DNA of 64,000 nt from Chrysoperla carnea. Its lineage: Eukaryota > Arthropoda > Insecta > Neuroptera > Chrysopidae. The notes below the pieces were generated by a model. It searched no databases. It worked only from the letters and a program-made list of their open reading frames with translations, and was not told where the DNA came from. Shown piece after piece: positions 36,958-49,825 of the stretch. Numbering within the stretch: the stretch's first letter is position 1; the number at the start of each line of letters is the position of its first letter. Both the position numbers and the translations under genes were made by a program. Location: assembly GCF_905475395.1 (NCBI RefSeq), contig NC_058342.1, positions 32,880,140 through 32,944,139 of the forward strand, read 5' to 3'.

Positions 36958-39900
36958 TTAAACAGTAGATTGACCGTCCTGTTGACTTGAACCACCGCCG
37001 GTTGAATTATTATCATTGTTATTGTTATTTCCAAAACGGTACGCGAATATTTCTTGTTTTAATTGGTCATTTAATTTGCCTTCGTGTGAGTAAGGGCATT
37101 CATTTGTTTCATTCTTTATACAGCGCTCATCAAAAGTATAATGCTCACAAGGGTATTCTGAATGCATATACAAACAACCATTACCTTTGGCACATGACCC
37201 ACGAAAAAAGAACTTACAAGGTTCTAATTTTATTGGTGGCATCGCACAGTGGCTGAAGCCACAGTCCTGGCCTTTTCGGCAGTTACCTTTCATATAAAAT
37301 AGGCAAATGCTTTTTTCTGGTGCAAGGTCGGGGAATTGAGCTTCTCTAAGCTTTTCTTGACGTAGCCTTTCACGAAGTTCACGTTTTTTCCGTCGACGTT
37401 GTTCATTCCGTAGCATTATTTCAGCTTTACGTTGTTTAATTCGATTTTTGCGATTTTGACGTTTCCTTGAGTTCGCGGCTTGTTTACTTGTTTTTGCTGG
37501 TCCTGTTGAACAAGATGGCAATGACATATTGCCATCGTCATAGATATCAACATACTGATGATCACGTAAATGCGATGGGGGTACATTCTCTTTCATTAAA
37601 TGTTCTTGCGCAGAAGAGATGTATACTTCTGTGGATGCGCTAGAATTGTTGATTTGGACATCTTCAGTTGTGTCAACATCACTTACATTCTCATAAATGG
37701 GCATAAGACTTGAAGAGACATTTTCATTAGCCACAGGATTTCCGTTATCATTATTATCATTAACGTTTTCAGAAAGAAACTTATTTGGAGTAGACCTCTC
37801 TTCAGAACAATCATTTCCGGCATTCAAACCATCCTTAGAATCTTCTTTAAAAGATGTTGATGAATTGTTATTATTCCTAAACAAATGAATTGAAACTATG
37901 CATTAGTGGAATTTAAATGGAAAATAAAACAAGTGAAAATAAACAATTGATTGAGTTAATTGTTGAAATAACCTGTATAGAAAGTGTTGAATGTCAATCC
38001 TTGCATTTTTATATCATGTATATATGAAATATATCAACAAAGTATACTAAGTACAGTTCAAAGTTTGTAACGCTTAGAAATATTGATGCTACTAAGAAAA
38101 TTTAAGTATAGGTGTTCATAAAATCACCTAATTAATCTATTCCCGGTTGTCAGTATGTCTGTCCGTCTGTGATCACGATAACTCAAAAATGAAAAGATAT
38201 ATCAAGCCACTGAGGAAGTGAGAAGAAAAATACTCTTATTACATTGTGTGTAAGAGTGGCTATCTTTCTTTACTTACATAACGCAAAAAAAAACTATTGC
38301 GTAATCAGCACTGTCTCTATACTGAGTATTTCAATTGTTTCTTATAGCATGTATATGAAATATATCAAAGTATACTAAATTTAGTCCCAAGTTTGTAGTT
38401 CATATACGGTTGTCTGTCTGTCTATCCGTCTGACAACACGGTAACTCAAAAACGAAAACAGATACCAAGTTGAAATTTTATCAGCGTGCTCAGGACGTAA
38501 AAAAGCGATTTCAAGTTCGTAAAGAGCAATATAGACGTGAAACGGGCGGGTATGTGGCTAGTAATTAAATAAAAAAATGTTACCCATGCTTAATTTCATG
38601 AGAACGGCTGCTATGTTCAGTTTTTTCATCTTGAGAATCATTGTCGTTACTTGAAGCATCATCCCCTGATTCCTCGGATTTAGATGAGGCGCAATCTGTA
38701 TCACTACACGAATAATAGTCTTCGTTTGATTTGTCAGTCTTATTTGTTTGATCATCTTCTCCAGCACTTGGACACGGGGTAGATGTTCGTAAGCTTTCAT
38801 TATTAAATCTTGTTATGGCATCTTCTTCGTCATTTGAAGATAATTTTTTAACTTCTTCTTCCTCAGATGTATTATCATCAATTCCATCCGATGAACTTTC
38901 GTTATCGCTAAATTCATTACTGTCATTTGTTTTATCATTTTCTAAATCACTGTCGTTATCGCTTAATTCCCTACTCTTATTTGTTTGGTCATTTAAAGAT
39001 TCTTCCTCGGATGATACGCTTTCATTATCACTTTGGTCTGTTCGGCTTCGGTTTTCGTAATCCTTTAGAGGAGTATTTTCATCAAAGAATAATTCCCGGA
39101 AACGCCTTGAATGTACTCTTTTTTTAATTTTATTTTCATTTTTCTCATTCGTCTCATCTTCAGATGATAAACTTGACGATGATGAAAATATCGTTTTGGT
39201 TGAATTGTTTAGTGAATCAATTCCCGTGAAACTTTCTCCAGCTTCATCCGATGATGAGTTTTCGTCATCTTTTTGAGGTGTATTTTGATTTTTTAGAGCA
39301 CTTGACTCGTTGTCGCTTAATTCGTCTTCGTTTGATGACGAATGTTCATTATTGTGGCTTCTTTTTTCATCTTCTCGGCCATTTGGAGATGATTTTGGCG
39401 TTCCTTCCTCGGATGAAATGCTTTTTAGAGCAGTTTCGTTGTCGTTTAATTCGTTGCTCTCATTTATTTGATCATCTTCGATTGATGACGAAAGTTCATT
39501 ATTGTGGCTTCTTTTTTCATCTTCTGGGCCACTTGGAGATGATTTAGGAAATGCTTCCTCGGATGAAATGCTTTCAACATCACTTTCATCTGTTTCTTTT
39601 TTATTTTCTTTATCTTCCAACGAAGTAGGATCATTTTCATTAAATAACCCCCGGAAACACTTTGAAGGTGATACTCTTTTTGTAATTTCATTTTTCTCAT
39701 TCGTAAAATCATCTTCAGATGACGATGACGATGGTGAAGAAATCGTTTTAAATGAATTAGTTCCTTTGAAACTTTCTCCAACTCCTGGAGCATTAGAAGT
39801 TTCTTTTTGAGGTGTATTTTCAATTTTTGGAGTAGTTTCGCTATCGCTTAATTTGTTCCTCTCATTTGTTTGATCATCTTCCAAAGAACTGGAACTTGTA

Positions 39901-41039
39901 CAGGGGCTTGTGGGGCTTAAAATGTTTGATGGTAAACGGTCATTATTGTGACTTCTTTTGACATCTTCTCGGCCATTTGGAGATGGTTTTTTCATTTCGT
40001 CCTCCGATGAAATGCTTTCAATGCTTTTATTTTCATTTTTGTCAATTTTCGAAGTATTCGTGAAGCCATCTTCAGATGATAAACTTGACGATGATGAAGA
40101 AATCTTTTTGTGTGAATTATTTAGTGATTTAGTTACCTTGAAACTTTCTCCAGCTTCATCTGATGATGAGTTCTCTTCATCTTTTTGAGGTGTTAGAGAA
40201 CTTGAACTTGTACAAGGGCTTGTGGGGCTTAAAATGTTTGATGATAAACGGTCATTATTGAGGCTTCTTTTTGCATCTTCTCGGCCATTTGGAGATGGCT
40301 TCTGAATTTCTTCATCGGATGAAATACTTTGGATATCACTTTCAAGATTTTTATTTTCATTTTTCTTAGCTAACAGTGCCCTACACTTACCTACAGTTGA
40401 TATAAATGCGATCATAAATTCTCTTTCATCCTCGTCTGTAGGATTGAAATATGCTTTTTTAGTAGAAAGACTTGGTGATGAACTTTCACCATATAAATTA
40501 TCAACTTCGAACGATTTTCGTTTCCTTGGAACTTGAGAAGATGATGCACTAGATTCGTTTCTCTGCATTGATTTATATTTATTCCATTCTAAACACGAAA
40601 AAGGTTGAATTGTGGCATTTTCTGGAATGTTACATGGGGGCTTTTGAAGTATGGAAAAGAATCTCGTCACACTTCTTTCATCAATTTTATTTTGAACAGT
40701 ACCCGGAGATTGCTTGATACGTTCATCACTTTCACTTTTTGACGAGGTTTTCGATTCATCGTCATCAATTATTGTAAAAGAATCGACATTCTCGTTATTT
40801 GATTCCAATTTTAACTTTTTATTAATTTGTATGACTTCACTGTAATCCGCAGGGGGAGAATCGACAATCTCAATGACACCGTCATTGACGATATAATCTC
40901 GATTTTCAGGTGAATCGACGAGATCAATTATTACACTAGGTTTTTCAATTATCTTCACGGATTCATTATCTGAATCATTATCTTTGTTTGATTGTAACGC
41001 TTCATCTTTTTTATTATCACTTTCTTCTTTCGAATCCAT
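36958..41039 (-). CDS. CCCH zinc-finger protein of Su(s)/ZC3H4-ZC3H6-ZC3H8 type with long Ser-rich acidic N-terminus
   Basis: Modelled as two exons on the minus strand, 41039-38584 and 37876-36958 (3375 nt, 1124 aa). The upstream ORF meets a TAA inside GGGTAACA, which is also a donor (GG|GTAACA). The downstream ORF begins at an acceptor (TTGTTTAG|G) with no ATG of its own, and the split Gly codon is completed exactly. Residues 1-100 are acidic and carry several SUMO-interacting-like cores (VIIDLVDSP, GVIEIVDSP, FTIIDDDE). Residues about 230-800 are Ser/Glu/Asp-rich with roughly four imperfect repeats. Residues about 945-995 are Lys/Arg-rich (NLS or coiled coil). Three CCCH fingers lie near 1010-1080: C-x7-C-x5-C-x3-H twice, then C-x8-C-x7-C-x3-H with an unusually long second gap. 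The signature CLYMHSEYPC between fingers two and three is typical of suppressor of sable/ZC3H4-like proteins, which act in nuclear RNA surveillance. The alternative is two separate genes. Finger assignment 0.9, joining 0.65. Confidence 0.75.
37929..38545. repeat. Family B fragments, three pieces in the CCCH-gene intron
   Basis: A minus-strand tail (37929-38010), then plus-strand pieces 38013-38212 and about 38345-38545. The inner gap holds TAAGAGTGGCTATCTTTC, which recurs inverted near 60190-60211. Confidence 0.65.
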
Positions 41040-42035
41040 TTTCGAAGTAGAATAACACTAATTGGTACAGTTTTAACAATATAGATAACTAACGATCATC
41101 CACCATTCACGTTTATTAGTTTTTCGTTCGTTTGTTTATACAAATGGCCGCCATTTATTGCTAAAAGCCGCACTTGCCCTCACTACTATATCCCTGGTAA
41201 CAAGCACTGAGCACATGAAAAAAAAAATTGAAGTTTCCCTCGTTTTATAATTTTATAATGGTGGCCGATTCACACTTCTTGATACAACAGAACACGATAA
41301 CGTTTTGTAAAGGGTTGGTATTCATATTTTTGTAAAAATGGAAACTTTTAATATTTAACAGGGTACTAATATCTGTGTGAAGAATCTGTTCTAATACCAT
41401 CCTATGAAAGATCCAAAACATAATGAAACTGGAGTCACTTAGCCTAAAATATTCTTGAAATTTTTTGTCATCCTGCAGTAAATGCTAATTGATAAGTTTT
41501 GCAAAGAAACTATCATCTCTCCTTGTTTTATATAAGATTTCTTCAAACATTAATAAGCGCAATAGAATATCACGATCACTTATTTTATTGAAGGACCGCA
41601 CACAACTGACGCTTCAGAAGAAATAATCCAGTACGCATCAGACGCTCAGCGTCAACATCAAAATACAGATTTCATGTGAGCTCACTATTAGGCCGGTATC
41701 GCACATAATATTGTATTCGAACGTACCCTACATTCTGATCTGAACTTAGCTGTAAAATATGACATATGTTCTTTTTGTATCCTAGTGTATACACTATTTA
41801 CACTAAATGTAAGTCTAGAAAAGGATAGTCTTATGCCAATGTAATAGCAGTCATTTTATTAATTTACACTCAGTGTACCACATCGGGACAAACAGAAAAA
41901 ACAAAATATAATCTAATGGTGTAAATAAATTTTTTTAATAGTTTATAAAATTGTTACCAAATGTAGTATTTGAATAAATAAAATTTTCGAAATAAAAAAT
42001 AATCGGATTGAATTGTAAATTGACGGGCATTTACG
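41040..42035. promoter_or_regulatory. Shared 5' interval of the CCCH gene (-) and SMNDC1 (+)
   Basis: About 1 kb between two divergent start codons. GGCCGCCATT near 41144-41153, 105-115 bp upstream of the CCCH gene ATG, resembles a YY1/Pho site. The rest is unique AT-rich sequence with no repeat that I recognise. A bidirectional promoter is inferred from geometry. Confidence 0.4.
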
Positions 42036-43866
42036 ATGGCGGACGATTTTCAAAACTATTATTTACAATTACAACAGGTAATTGAAAGTAGCAAAAATAT
42101 TGCAAAATTTTAACATAAATGTCATTGAATCTTTTTAGGTGGAAGCAGCTTTGTTATCCGATCCCAATAATCGGGAACTATTAAAGTTAAAACAAGATTT
42201 AGAGGAGGTGATTGCATTGAGCAAAGATTTAAAATCACAAGCAGATGGCGATGATTATTTACCGACTGATGGTGGATCTGGGGGCCTGTCAGATGATGGA
42301 GACACAGATGCCACAAAAACTTTATTAACATCCGAAACGAAACTCGCATCCTTACATGGCGCGTCAACATCCTCACGAAAATCAAACACAACGGTTAAAC
42401 GAGAATGGAAAGTGGGTGATCGATGTTTAGCAAAATGGGCTGAAAATAGTCAATTTTATGAGGCGGTTATTGATAGCTTGTTGCCCGATGGTCAAGTTAA
42501 TGTCACATTTTTAGCGTATCAGAATCGATCCACGACTACCGTCGACGAATTAAAGGAAATTAAGGAGAAATTTATTGACGTTCATGGTGATAGAAATAAG
42601 TGAGTATGTACAACTCGATACTTTTCGCGTAATTTATGTCGATGAGAATTTTTCACATTTTTCTTGATTTTTCCATTAAGTTTAGTAAATTATTGGGTTC
42701 AGCAATTTAGTCTATGCCAATTTCGGAAAGATCAACGATCAACGGGGGCTTTTCTGATTTTAGAAACTTATTTTTTTAATTCAAATTAGAGACTCAAAAT
42801 TAGAGAGTATAGGCAGTGTTGATTACGGAATCGTTTTTTTTTTTTTTGTCATATTAAGAAGGAAAGGTGTAGCCTTGTCGTGCCCTCTTAAACAAATTTG
42901 TCTTTCCATCTCCCTTTTTTTTTAGTCTTTCTTCATAAATGTACTTCGGGCCCCCTTGAAGTGCCCTATTTCAAGGGCTCAGTAGGAAACTGTTCCTTTG
43001 TCCACTTGTTAAATCCGTCATTGATCTGTCGTAGGTTAGGTTAGGCTAAGCTAGAGTGGCTGTCTTGGGATTTGACACACTTAGACCATAAGTTCGTTGT
43101 GATTCTAAAAAGAGAGTTAGCCCGTCCCCGGTCACTTCTCTGTGAACCATTTAGAGCTATTTAGAAACAGCAGGAGCGTTTTGGCGTCAACGAACTTTGG
43201 ATCGGAGAGGTCGTGAAGGGAAGACTGGCTCAAGTAAGTCTTCATGGCAAGAGCTGGACAGTGACAGAGAAGATGAGACTTCGTTTCCTCCTCACCATGG
43301 CAGATCCTGCAGTAGTCATGATAAACTGTCAGGCCATGGCGTTCAGCGTGCCTGCCGCCCAGCCAGTGTCTTGTAATAGCCGTAACAACCTTGCTAATAG
43401 AGGTCCTTGGAAGAGATTTAAGATCTTCGGAACGCCTAAGATTGTACTAGTCTGTTGTATGTTCTTTAATTATATTTTTTTAAGTAAAATTTCTTATACA
43501 AGTTTATTTCGAGTATCGTGATATTTATTTCAATAACTATGTCTCAACTTGAACTCAACAAAAAATTCATTCTTTCACTCTCATTTTATTTTTTACAGAA
43601 AACATTTAAAATTAAATCAAAGAGAATACTTAAAGAAGAAAAAATTGAAAAAACAGCAACGTTTCAAAGAATTAGAAGCCGAACGTGAAGTCGAAAAAAA
43701 TAAATGGTTAGCATTCAATACGAAAGCTGCGAAAAAAGGTGTCAAAACAAAAAGTATTTTTGCATCACCTGACAACGTCAACGGACGTGTTGGGATCGGT
43801 ACTTGTGGTATGAGTGGAAAACCTATGACAGAGTTTACGACTGCCGAAAAGTGGAAGAAAAATTAG
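42036..43866 (+). CDS. SMNDC1: Survival-of-motor-neuron-related splicing factor 30 (SPF30)
   Basis: Tudor-domain spliceosome assembly factor. In this family the Tudor domain binds symmetrically dimethylated arginines on Sm and other splicing proteins. Three exons: 42036-42077, 42139-42599 and 43599-43866 (771 nt, 256 aa; human 238 aa), with donors GTAATT and GTGAGT. Residues 1-50 form the conserved helical N-terminus (YYLQLQQVEAALLSDP, LLKLKQDLEEVI). The Tudor domain spans about 105-160, beginning REWKVGDRCLAKWAE. The usual YGN(A)E loop reads YQNRSTT, so the aromatic cage tyrosine is kept but the Gly is changed. The C-terminus is basic and coiled (KKKKLKKQQRFKELEAER) followed by the signature SIFASPDNVNGRVGIGTCG and KPMTEF. 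Intron 2 (999 bp) contains a reversed LINE fragment. The gene is head-to-head with the CCCH gene across about 1 kb. Start ATGGCGGAC is the first in frame. Confidence 0.94.
43036..43445 (-). mobile_element. Non-LTR retrotransposon 3' fragment (C-terminus of ORF2 plus 3' UTR)
   Basis: On the minus strand from 43445 an open frame reads LPRTSISKVVTAITRHWLGG, then RHGLTVYHDYCRICHGEEET and HLLCHCPAL, and terminates at TGA (43132-43134). This cysteine-histidine tail (C-x2-C ... H-x4-C-type) after a TRHWLGG-like segment is typical of the end of ORF2 in jockey/I/R1-type LINEs. A short 3' UTR ends in CCTAACCTAACC on the minus strand. The fragment lies in SMNDC1 intron 2 in antisense orientation. Confidence 0.8.
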
Positions 43867-44739
43867 CATTACCTTCAACTATATAAATTTGTACTTTTGT
43901 TTTTCTTTTAGACCGAGAGCTTGTCCGCTATACTTGACAATCATTTCAGAAACAGTTATCAAAGTCTTGGATAAGAAATACAATCCGCAATCCGCTTGGT
44001 CTTTTTGAATCCTACCAGAGCTCATTTTAAGACTCGGAAATTCAAGACCATTTGTAAAAGTATATGAAAAGTTATTGTTTCCAGTAATTTCCAGTCGTTC
44101 TGAAATGATTGTCAAATATTACGCCAGGCACTAAATTTATGTTTTTGTATAAACGAAAATCATGCATATTTTTACGTTCTTTATAGTCGAGTCAGATAAA
44201 CTTTTTTTTTGCGTCAAAAAGTTGAAAAAGCCAGTTTATTGACCAAATTTTCTTAAAATCAAACAGTTTAGCTACAATTTGTACCGAATGCCGTGAAAAA
44301 TCCTGTGTTTGTTAGTAAAAACGATCTAATATTTGGTTTGATTGACGAAAAATTGACCTGAAAAAACCTACAAATATCAGGAAATTTTAATTTTCTGGAA
44401 ATGTCAGGATTTAAGGTGTTATTTCCAATTGTGAGCGCAAAAAAACATGTTTTTATGAGTTTTTTTTTGGAAAACGTATACATGTAGGACATTTCTTTAA
44501 TTTTAAGATCCTATTGTTCGATTTCATAAATTTGATATGGTACTGCTCCTGTAGACGATTTCCTGGAGGTCCTCCAAAAAAAAGTGTCCGGCGGTGCGTA
44601 CCATATCTCTCGTTGGATTAAATCGATAGATGAATACAGGTATTAATCGAAGTAATAGTCAAAATTGTGATTTATAACAAAATGGCGGCTTCCAAAAAAT
44701 TTCCAACTTCAAAGTGATTTAAAATATCGAAATAATTTT
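43867..44739. other. SMNDC1 3' flank, no gene
   Basis: Unplaced sequence with no coding frame of note. Confidence 0.4.
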
Positions 44740-45010
44740 CAGAAATCTTATTCTTTCGATTTATACCTGGGAAAAATATCTAAGAAGATTGTGTAAAAAT
44801 TCGAAACCGATTAGTCAAGCCGTTTCGGAGAAATCTTGCTCAAGGATTTTGAAAACCCTACTTCGAAAAAAACAATGCCTTTATCTTTGTGAATATTTCT
44901 CGGATCAACTTGAAACTTTAAGAGAATATACTTTGTACATTGCGGAAATGCATGATTCTTTGAAAATTCTAACTGAATATAACCCTTTAAGAAAAGGTTT
45001 AACGGTATTT
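44740..45010 (+). repeat. Dispersed repeat H, copy 2
   Basis: Counterpart of 27530-27775. An ORF of about 75 codons here is not conserved in the other copy. Confidence 0.55.
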
Positions 45011-45538
45011 TGACCAAGGTGTTAATCTCCAAATCAAAATTTTCATTCTCAGGAAAATATGATCTTGAACGAAACAACCACCAAATCTTTTGTCTTCCTA
45101 AAATTTGATAACATCAAGGTGGTGAGTGCCCTCAATAATCTTGAAAACCTGGGTATTTTGGGGGAATTTTGAGACTCTAAAAATGTCAAAGTTTAGTTAC
45201 TAAATTTTATTTTCGTTCAGGGAAAATGATAAAAATATTTTGTGTCTCTTGAGAGATTGTAAATCCGGTTTTTTATAGAAATTCGAATCCAAGCTATTTT
45301 TTTTTTTTACAATCGATTTCTTGTAAAATGGAAAATTTCCAAAGGATTGTAGGTTTTCAATGAATCACGGCGTATTCGGAATAATATTGAAAAATTATTG
45401 TAATATATACATTTCTTCTGGAAAATTTTTTAATTTCAATTTTTTCGAAAAAAATAAACTAGAAACAAAGATAATTTTTGCGAAATTTTGATGATTTAAT
45501 GATAATGATTATCCACTTGTATTTTGTTGTGTTGACTA

Positions 45539-45845
45539 AGGTCGGGGATACGCGAACGTTTAATTCGACGTTCATGTTTTTTTTTTCCGAAAATAAATTT
45601 TTCCAATGTTCACATGCTCAAACTTATTAATAATAACGCGAAAAATTTTATTATTAATGATATTTTCGTGACAACTTTTTCAATATTCGTAGACAATAGG
45701 ACAATCGAATCGCAAAATTTTTCGTTTACCAATTCGCCATCAAGTACAAAAAAAAAACAAAATTAATTTTTCGGTATTTTATGCGATATTTATGATTGCG
45801 CGCATTTACGAACGTATTTTTAAAACGGCTGTGTGACCCCGACCT
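45539..45845. mobile_element. 307-bp TIR element
   Basis: AGGTCGGGG at the left, CCCCGACCT at the right. AT-rich interior. Confidence 0.55.
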
Positions 45846-45971
45846 AAATTTAATTGTTAGGAATTAATTATAAATATGTAAATATTCTTAAATAAATTGA
45901 TAACTTAAAAAAGATTTGTGTTCATTCTTTAAACAACCTATTTTTACTAGTGATGGGACGAATATTCGCGT

Positions 45972-46235
45972 ATTTTTTAACCCCCGAACTAAAAAAAGGG
46001 GTGTTATAAGTTTGACCGCTGCCTGTTGCATCGTAACGCCTAAATGGATGAACCGATTTTGATTTTTTTGTTTTGTTTGAAAGGTAATTTAATTGAGAGT
46101 GTTTCAAGTGCGAGTTTGGGCTTCCGTACCCGAAAAAATTAAAAAATTGGCGATGATCTTCAAAATCGGCTCAGTTTGGAAAAGGCTTTAAGGGGAAAGG
46201 TGATTTAATGGATAGTGTTCTTAGGTATGTTTCAA
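45972..46235 (+). repeat. Dispersed repeat E, copy 2
   Basis: TTAACCCCCGAACTAAAAAAAG, GTGTTATAAGTTTGACCGC and the same downstream phrases as copy 1. Confidence 0.75.
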
Positions 46236-47278
46236 ATTTGACAAAAAAAATCATCATTTTGTATCATAAATTGCAAAATAACCCCTAACTTCACTAATAT
46301 GTACTTTACTCATATTTTTAGATCAATTTTGAACCACTGTTAAATTTGTATGTTGGAAAAATGCAATTATAGTAAACTAACCTCAAATAAAGAAAAATCT
46401 GAAACTTTTGCTTTTCCCGGACTTATATGGTTTGTTTTTAATGGACTTACAACATGATAAGCTTGCAAATGAGTGGTGCAAATAAGGAAGATAAGGATAG
46501 AACAGAATAAAACTTGCTAGAGTAATAATATATAAGGAGACGCCCTTCTTGGCGACGCCCATGATTTATGAGCAATTTGGGAACTCTCAATCAACAAGCA
46601 GATTATAATAAATGTGAAATTTCAATTTAGTATTATCTATTTATGAAAACAGTTATACCAAGAACATGACAAACATGTTATAACAATTGCATACACTTGT
46701 ATCTTAATCAGGTAATGATTATCGAGAAATAAGTGAATGTAATTATAGGTCAAAGCTATGTTCTGTGTACCAAAAAATTTGTTCTTACAATTATTATTGA
46801 TCGTGTTTTTTTAAGTTGCGGGCTGGTTAGTGGCTATGGGTACTTGGTTTGGGTTGTTGGTTTGGCTCATCAATGGTCATTATCATCGATAGCAATGTAC
46901 TCTGAGGCCTGAGCTAAGCGCACACTATTTGAATTTGTTAGTCATCAGTAGTAAGCGGTAAGGTAATAGTTATACAATCAAAATAACTTATAACGACTAA
47001 TCAATTATTATAAACAATTGACAATCATACAAATTGAATCCCTATCCTCCTACTGATCCTGATCCTGCTATATTTATGTGAACTTTTTTGAGGATGAAAG
47101 AATGTATCAAACTAATTATAACTGCTAACCCATAGGTATTATTTTTTAAATATACAGGACATGTTACATTTGAGAGTTACAATAATTCTATACATAATTT
47201 AACGGGTTGTTTAAATCATTCTAACCATTCCGAACCAATTGCTATCCCTGTATATTTTATATGTTTCCCTATAAATTT
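46236..47278. other. No gene seen
   Basis: Contains AAGGATAGAACAGAATAAAACTT near 46493 (small dispersed repeat). 46800-46950 is locally GC-richer. Confidence 0.4.
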
Positions 47279-47660
47279 TTGTTTGTTTGTTACGCTTTCA
47301 CGCAAAAACTACCAAATGGATTTGAATGAAACTGTAGAACAAAATAGCTCATACATAGGAATAACACATGAGCTATGATTTATAAAGATATATTTAAAAA
47401 TAAATTAAATTTAATCTGACATTTGACTGCTCCATCTATGATCATCATTTTGAACCATAAATTTAAGATTTCTGTTAAAATTTAAAATAATAAATGATTT
47501 TAAATAAATTCATGGCCATCTTTTCTGATATACTCAATGAATTATGACTATTTTACACTTTTAAAAAAATTGAAAACTGATAAATATGAGAGTAAGGATG
47601 TTTGTTTGTTACGCTTTCACGCAAAAACTAATAAATGCATTTGAATGAAACTCTATCAGG
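47279..47660 (+). repeat. Dispersed repeat F, copy 1
   Basis: TTTGTTTGTTACGCTTTCACG, GGATTTGAATGAAACTGT, and a second partial start at 47599-47650. The phrase resembles the ends of insect non-LTR elements. Confidence 0.6.
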
Positions 47661-49812
47661 TAGGCCAACTATTAAATTATTATTGTTATTATATATAAAT
47701 CAAAGATTACAATTATGGTACCTTCAATGTCGTAATAACTTATTTGGACTGTAGTAAGCATTGCTGCGCTGCCATATTATTGCCTTCTTTGTGGTTACTT
47801 CAGAAGGTTACTTCATGTATCTTATTTAACACCAGTGATACTGAAACAAAATTTTACCTGTACAAACTTTTCAAGTTAATGATTCTCATGCACAGGATCA
47901 ATCGGTTCGGAAAACTGAAAATTTCAGGAAATTGAACAAAAAATTTTCTTCATTGTTTATCGAAGTCGAGACTTTATTCTCTTGGCCGGATTTCCTCATG
48001 AGGTTGAAGTCTGATTTTAAGACTGTATTAAAGCGAATGACAAATATTTCCACTTTCTGTCCGAATATTTTGTAAAGCCAGAATAAAGTACCTAATCTTC
48101 GACTCGATCGAAAAAAGAGAAACTTGTGATGAACTTGGACTTCAAAAGATTCATCCAAGTGTTTCTTAAACAAATTTTAAGTGCTTGATTTCTTTGCTTC
48201 ATACGTCATTTTCACATCAGGATCCATAGATTTTCTTTTTCCCGAATTCATTAAGAATTAGTTACAAGGGCATAAAATGGTTTGCTTGTTAAATCTCGAC
48301 TCCTTCCTCCACAATTATTAATGTTCAAAACATTTAGGTAAAAAAAACAACGAGAAGTGTCGTGGGACACCCTGCAGGAACTATATTCCTTTCGTACCTT
48401 CGTACATTATAAATGTAGAGCTTACTTTTTTACAATAAATTAATATTCAAAGCTAGTAGTGTTCGAAGATTTCATCCAGCAGTAAAAAAAACAACAGGTT
48501 GTTAAAAAAAACAAGTTGTTTTGTTAGCTAGGCAAGTGTTATTGACACCTGTTAACAGTGTTAAAGACCACTGGTACTTAGCCACTTCTTAAATATAACT
48601 TGAAAAAAATACAAGGAAAAAAACAATCATACAAACGATATAGCATTTAGCTTTGTTTGAAGCTAAGTTAAGAGTAGGGGACCCTCTCTACTTTAACCAG
48701 GGGCAGAGCCTAGTGAAGTGTATTGGTACTGGGTACACTGTTTTTAAGTGTTTACAGTGTTTACGAAGCCAGCTTCAATGAACTAGCCATGCTATTAATT
48801 CACTTAACAATAAGTTTTGACACGGTGTAAAAGTTGTGCAGTTTTTCATTCTGTGGGGGCGAACTAAACGAAAATCATGTGTGTACAGTGAAAAACCGTG
48901 AACTTTCATATTGAAACATGGATAGACCATAATAAAGTTTAGTGAAGTTTTGTTTTATGTTTTTTGGGAAAAAATTGGCTAGAAATATGACATTGTTTTT
49001 TTTACAGTTACTTTTTTTAAGATAAGTTTTTTTTTTTTGAACAAGTGGTGATTTGTTTTCAAATGAGTTTCAAATTTTTGAAAATTTAAATTTTGGAAGG
49101 GCGGGAAAGTTTTCTTGTTGTAAATTTAATTTTATGGTGAGTTTTTTTTTGTTTCTTAATATTTAATTACTTTAATGATTCTTTTGGTGGTAATTATTAT
49201 TAGGTAATCAAAGTTTTGATTAATTAATTAATCAAATCAATTATCTTTTTATATCAAAATACTTTTAATATATATATTTATTTGGTATTGAAAGTGTTTG
49301 ATTAACAAGAAAACGTTTCTAATAAAAGTTGTGATTATTTTTTTATGGGAACACATGGACTGAATTTAACTATACTTCGTTCAATTAAACATCGCTTTGC
49401 TTGCACTAGTTTTTGGCGTATAATTTTTATCTTCTTATTTTTTTACATATTATTTTTTGATATGATTTCTAGCAGTGGCTGTGGTGATTTGGGAGAGTGT
49501 TGGACTTCTAATCTATAGAATCTATAGGTTTACTGTTCAAAGCTCATGCACTTTCACAGCCGGTCACTTTCAATTTTCAATTAATACTCAACGTAATCTG
49601 AACGTAATTATCTGAGGGACAGTTCTGAATTGTTTCGACGGTAATACAATTTCGATAGTACGTACAATTCGCCTCAAATCAGTCTGGTAAGATTGAATGG
49701 TTCTGTTTTCTGTGGCAAGATGTTGATAACCTCATTATCACAAACAGTATTTTTTCGTTTTTGGGTAGATTTTTTAAAATTGGAAAACAGTTAAATAGGG
49801 TTCTTCTATCGG
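47661..49812. other. Upstream region of the FERM gene
   Basis: The noncoding first exon of the FERM gene probably lies here or further left, but no donor can be assigned. 48660-48960 is less AT-rich. Confidence 0.35.
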
Positions 49813-49825
49813 ATTATAAGTGGAT

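Noticed and set aside
38815-40188. Several Ser/Leu-rich frames opposite the CCCH gene
   Set aside because: Antisense shadows of the low-complexity Ser/Asp codons.
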